6,367 nt of DNA from Deltaproteobacteria bacterium (lineage in GTDB: Bacteria > Desulfobacterota > Desulfarculia > Adiutricales > Adiutricaceae): NCBI GenBank assembly GCA_031267005.1, contig JAIRZX010000693.1:1-6367 (forward strand), in the 5' to 3' direction. Shown one piece after another: positions 4,261-6,367 of the stretch. The notes below the pieces were generated by a model. The model did no database searches and was not told the DNA's origin. It was given only the letters and a program-made list of their open reading frames with translations. A program made the translations under genes and the position numbers. How positions within the stretch are numbered: position 1 is the stretch's first letter; every line of letters starts with the position of its first letter.

Positions 4261-6367
4261 TCAGCCCGGACGCGGGCCGGCGGCTATCTCCCTTACGACG
4301 GACGCGAAGAAGTCCACCTCGTCGGGGGTGTTGTAGAAGGCCAGCGACGCCCTCACCGTGCCCTCCAGCCCGAAGCGCCGGACGATGGGCTGGGCGCAGT
4401 GGTGACCGGCGCGGACGGCTATGCCCTCGGCCGATAGCCTGGAACCCACGTCCTCCAGTGTCCTGCCCTCGACCGTGAAAGACAGGACCGACGCCTTGCA
4501 GGCGGCGGTCCCGACCAGGGCGACGCCAGGGATCTCGGAGAGGAGGGCCGTGGCGTAGCGGAGTAGCGACTCCTCGTAGGCCGCCACGTTGTGGATGCCC
4601 AGACGCGACACGTAGTCCAGGGCCGCTCCCAGCCCCACCGCCCCGGCTATGTTGGCGGTTCCCGCCTCGAAGCGCTGGGGGGGCGGCTGGTACAGCGTCC
4701 GTTCGAAGGTCACGTCCGCTATCATGTTGCCGCCGGTCTGGTAGGGCTTGGCCTCCGCGAGCGCCTCGTCCGTCCCGTATAGGGCCCCTATGCCCGTCGG
4801 CCCGTAGATCTTGTGTCCGGAGAAGGCGAAGAAGTCCGCCCCCATGGCCGCCACGTCCACGGGCATGTGCGATATTGACTGGGCGCCGTCTATCATGATC
4901 GGCACCCCCCTGGACTTGGCGGCGGCCGTCACCGCCGCGGCCGGGACCACCGTCCCCAGGGCGTTGGAGACGTGGGTCACCGAGACGAAACGGGTCCTCG
5001 GCCCCAGGAGCCTCAGGTACTCGCCGAAGACGATCTGGCCGGAAGAATCCACCGGCACTACCCTTATGAGCGCGCCGCAGTCCCGCGCCAGAACCTGCCA
5101 GGGCACGATGTTCGCGTGGTGCTCCAGCTGCGAGAGGATTATCTCGTCCCCAGGGGAGAGCCTCTGCTTCACGAAGGCGTTCGCCACGAGGTTGAAGGCC
5201 TCTGTGGCGCCCCTGGTGAAGACTACGTTCCCGGAGCTCCTGGCCCCTATGAAGCGGGCCACCTTCCTTCTCGCCCCCTCGAAGGCGTCGGTGGCCCTCG
5301 CCGCGAGCTCGTGGGCCCCCCTGTGAACGTTGGAGTTCTCGCGCTCGTAGTAGCGGACCAGGCGGTCAATAACCGCCCTGGGCTTCTGGGTCGTCGCGGC
5401 GTTGTCGAACCAGACCAGATCGCGCCCGCCACCCACCTTCTCGGACAGGACGGGGAAGTCGTCCCTTATGGCCTTTACCGGCACCGCGCCCACGTAGGGG
5501 AGGGGCCGGAGGCTCCCTGCGCCCCCGCGCGCGCCTGCTGGGCGCCTGGACCTCCCCGCCGGCTCGGCCCGTGCCGCCGGGGCGTTCCCGGGCTGGGCCG
5601 CTGACGGGCCCGCTGCCCGTTCCGGGGACAAGCCCGCCCGAAACAGGCCGCCGCCGGGCAGGGAGGGGGGCCCGGTCTCGGCCGGGCCAGTCCGCCCGCG
5701 CCCGGAGTCCACCGCGGGTGCGCGGCCGGGCTCCGGCGCTGGCTTCGCCTTTTCCGGCGTACCCAGGGGCGCCACCTCCGGGCTCGCGGCCGGCACGCCC
5801 TTAACAGGAATTATCCCCGCCTGCTCCAAAAGCTCCGTGACGATCGGCAGGGACGCCTCCGCCCCCCAGGGGAGCCCGCCCGCCCAGAGGGGATCCCCGG
5901 GAGCGGCGTAAGCGGGGTCACCCGGCCCCAGCGAGGACGGGAGCCACGGGGCCCCGCCCGGCGCGGTTTCCGGGCAACTGCCCAGGCCGGAAGCGGGGGG
6001 GGCTGGCTCGAGGGACGGGGCCGCGGTTTCCCGCTCGGACGCCACAGGGACCGGCGCTGGGCTTCCCGGGCGCGCTGAGCCACCCCCCGCGGGAACGCCG
6101 GGGCCGTGCGGCGCAATAGCGCCGCCGTCCCAGGCGGGGAAGCGGCCCGGCTCGGGTATCCAGGACGCCCGCCCGTCCGGGGACGGGGTCCAATGGAGGG
6201 CGGGCGTCCATTCCTGGGAGACGTGCGTCGGCGCCGGGTAAACGCCGTTAAGCCCGGCTTCTTCGGGACCGTCGGCTCCTTCGCGATCGGCGGCTCCTTC
6301 GGGCCCGTCGGCTCCTTTGCGACCGCCGGGGCCGGCGCCGGAGGAGGAGGAGGAGGAGGAGGAGGAG
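4261..6367 (-). CDS. sufS: Family 2A encapsulin cargo cysteine desulfurase (SufS-type), 5'-partial at the window edge
   Basis: PLP-dependent enzyme converting L-cysteine to alanine and an enzyme-bound persulfide. The fold-type I SufS domain spans about 192-594 (numbered from GTG 6045), a normal length. Key parts: DNAATTQKP (214-222), NSNVHRGAHELAARATDAFE (237-256), EHHANIVPW (308-316), DGAQS (386-390), SGHK with PLP lysine Lys412, TGGNMIADVTFERTLYQPPP (437-456), FEAGTANIAG (459-468) and RAGHHCAQP with catalytic Cys550. From memory of the family, the NSNVHRGAHELAARATDA and GGNMIADVTFERT stretches are typical of the desulfurases packaged in family 2A encapsulins rather than housekeeping SufS. 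The long Ala/Pro/Gly-rich N-terminal extension that carries cargo into the shell is present. GTG 6045 lacks a ribosome binding site, and the frame stays open for 107 further codons to the edge with no ATG or TTG, so the true start is outside. The extension exceeds 298 residues and includes Trp-Pro motifs, hexapeptide repeats and poly-Ser. A shell gene is expected upstream, beyond the window. The enzyme class is certain; the cargo role is strong inference. Confidence 0.9.
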   Translation of the reverse strand, partial: SSSSSSSSSGAGPGGRKGADGPEGAADREGADGPEEAGLNGVYPAPTHVSQEWTPALHWTPSPDGRASWIPEPGRFPAWDGGAIAPHGPGVPAGGGSARPGSPAPVPVASERETAAPSLEPAPPASGLGSCPETAPGGAPWLPSSLGPGDPAYAAPGDPLWAGGLPWGAEASLPIVTELLEQAGIIPVKGVPAASPEVAPLGTPEKAKPAPEPGRAPAVDSGRGRTGPAETGPPSLPGGGLFRAGLSPERAAGPSAAQPGNAPAARAEPAGRSRRPAGARGGAGSLRPLPYVGAVPVKAIRDDFPVLSEKVGGGRDLVWFDNAATTQKPRAVIDRLVRYYERENSNVHRGAHELAARATDAFEGARRKVARFIGARSSGNVVFTRGATEAFNLVANAFVKQRLSPGDEIILSQLEHHANIVPWQVLARDCGALIRVVPVDSSGQIVFGEYLRLLGPRTRFVSVTHVSNALGTVVPAAAVTAAAKSRGVPIMIDGAQSISHMPVDVAAMGADFFAFSGHKIYGPTGIGALYGTDEALAEAKPYQTGGNMIADVTFERTLYQPPPQRFEAGTANIAGAVGLGAALDYVSRLGIHNVAAYEESLLRYATALLSEIPGVALVGTAACKASVLSFTVEGRTLEDVGSRLSAEGIAVRAGHHCAQPIVRRFGLEGTVRASLAFYNTPDEVDFFASVVREIAAGPRPG
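6253..6324. repeat. Four-copy 18-bp in-frame tandem repeat in the desulfurase extension
   Basis: Imperfect units lie at 6253..6270, 6271..6288, 6289..6306 and 6307..6324, sharing a core close to GGCTCCTTCG. On the minus strand they encode GRKGAD, GPEGAA, DREGAD and GPEEAG, a charged Gly/Ala hexapeptide repeat of alternating type. This is the sort of in-frame expansion by which disordered extensions grow. Confidence 0.75.
6340..6367. repeat. GGA/TCC trinucleotide microsatellite encoding poly-Ser
   Basis: Nine consecutive GGA units plus one base run to the last base of the window; on the minus strand they read as nine or more TCC serine codons in the desulfurase frame. Copy-number change would alter linker length without breaking the frame. 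The array may continue past the edge, and an assembly break at it is possible. Confidence 0.85.

Noticed and set aside
4972..5604. 210-codon plus-strand ORF opposite the desulfurase
   Set aside because: Antisense shadow in GC-rich DNA; the minus strand encodes the complete conserved SufS domain.
1..6367. CRISPR array, tRNA, rRNA or intact insertion sequence
   Set aside because: No regularly spaced repeats of CRISPR length, no tRNA- or rRNA-like sequence noticed, and no transposase gene or terminal inverted repeats seen.

Overview
The window reads almost entirely on the minus strand and is compositionally mosaic. The right-hand part (about 2640 to 6367) is very GC-rich, with codons ending mostly in G or C. 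The left part (about 1 to 740 and 1195 to 2640) is visibly more AT-rich, with different codon use. I take the host to be a high-GC bacterium. A Desulfobacterota/deltaproteobacterial type would fit, but nothing here (no rRNA, no marker gene) fixes the taxonomy.

Right block. The gene at 4261..6367 encodes a SufS-type (group II) cysteine desulfurase preceded by a long Ala/Pro/Gly-rich, probably disordered N-terminal extension. The reading frame stays open to the right edge, so the start lies outside the window and at least about 298 residues precede the catalytic domain. The catalytic domain together with that extension matches the cargo enzyme of family 2A encapsulin nanocompartments, the sulfur-storage shells related to SrpI of Synechococcus. 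Downstream in the same direction is a serine O-acetyltransferase (2903..3841), the enzyme often found beside this cargo. The shell gene is not in the window and would be expected to the right of 6367. Together the pair would release sulfur from cysteine and supply O-acetylserine for cysteine synthesis.

Between them (3842..4260) is a 419-base spacer with GC-rich inverted repeats, an 18-bp tandem duplication and a possible 19-codon ORF. Between the acetyltransferase and the left block (2365..2902) is a non-coding stretch with short repeats. One is a 15-bp motif present three times. It also holds a good sigma-70-like promoter facing left.

Left block. An SDH-type (SppA/ClpP-fold) serine proteinase gene (1195..2364) is followed by a 75-codon ORF whose Shine-Dalgarno sequence begins at the base after the proteinase stop, so the two look like a small operon. 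After a GC-rich gene-free stretch (742..955) comes the 5'-truncated, frameshifted C-terminal remnant of a type ISP restriction-modification/helicase-like enzyme (127..741). A possible frameshifted start of the next gene follows (1..126). This looks like an accessory or decaying mobile/defence region next to a sulfur-metabolism locus.
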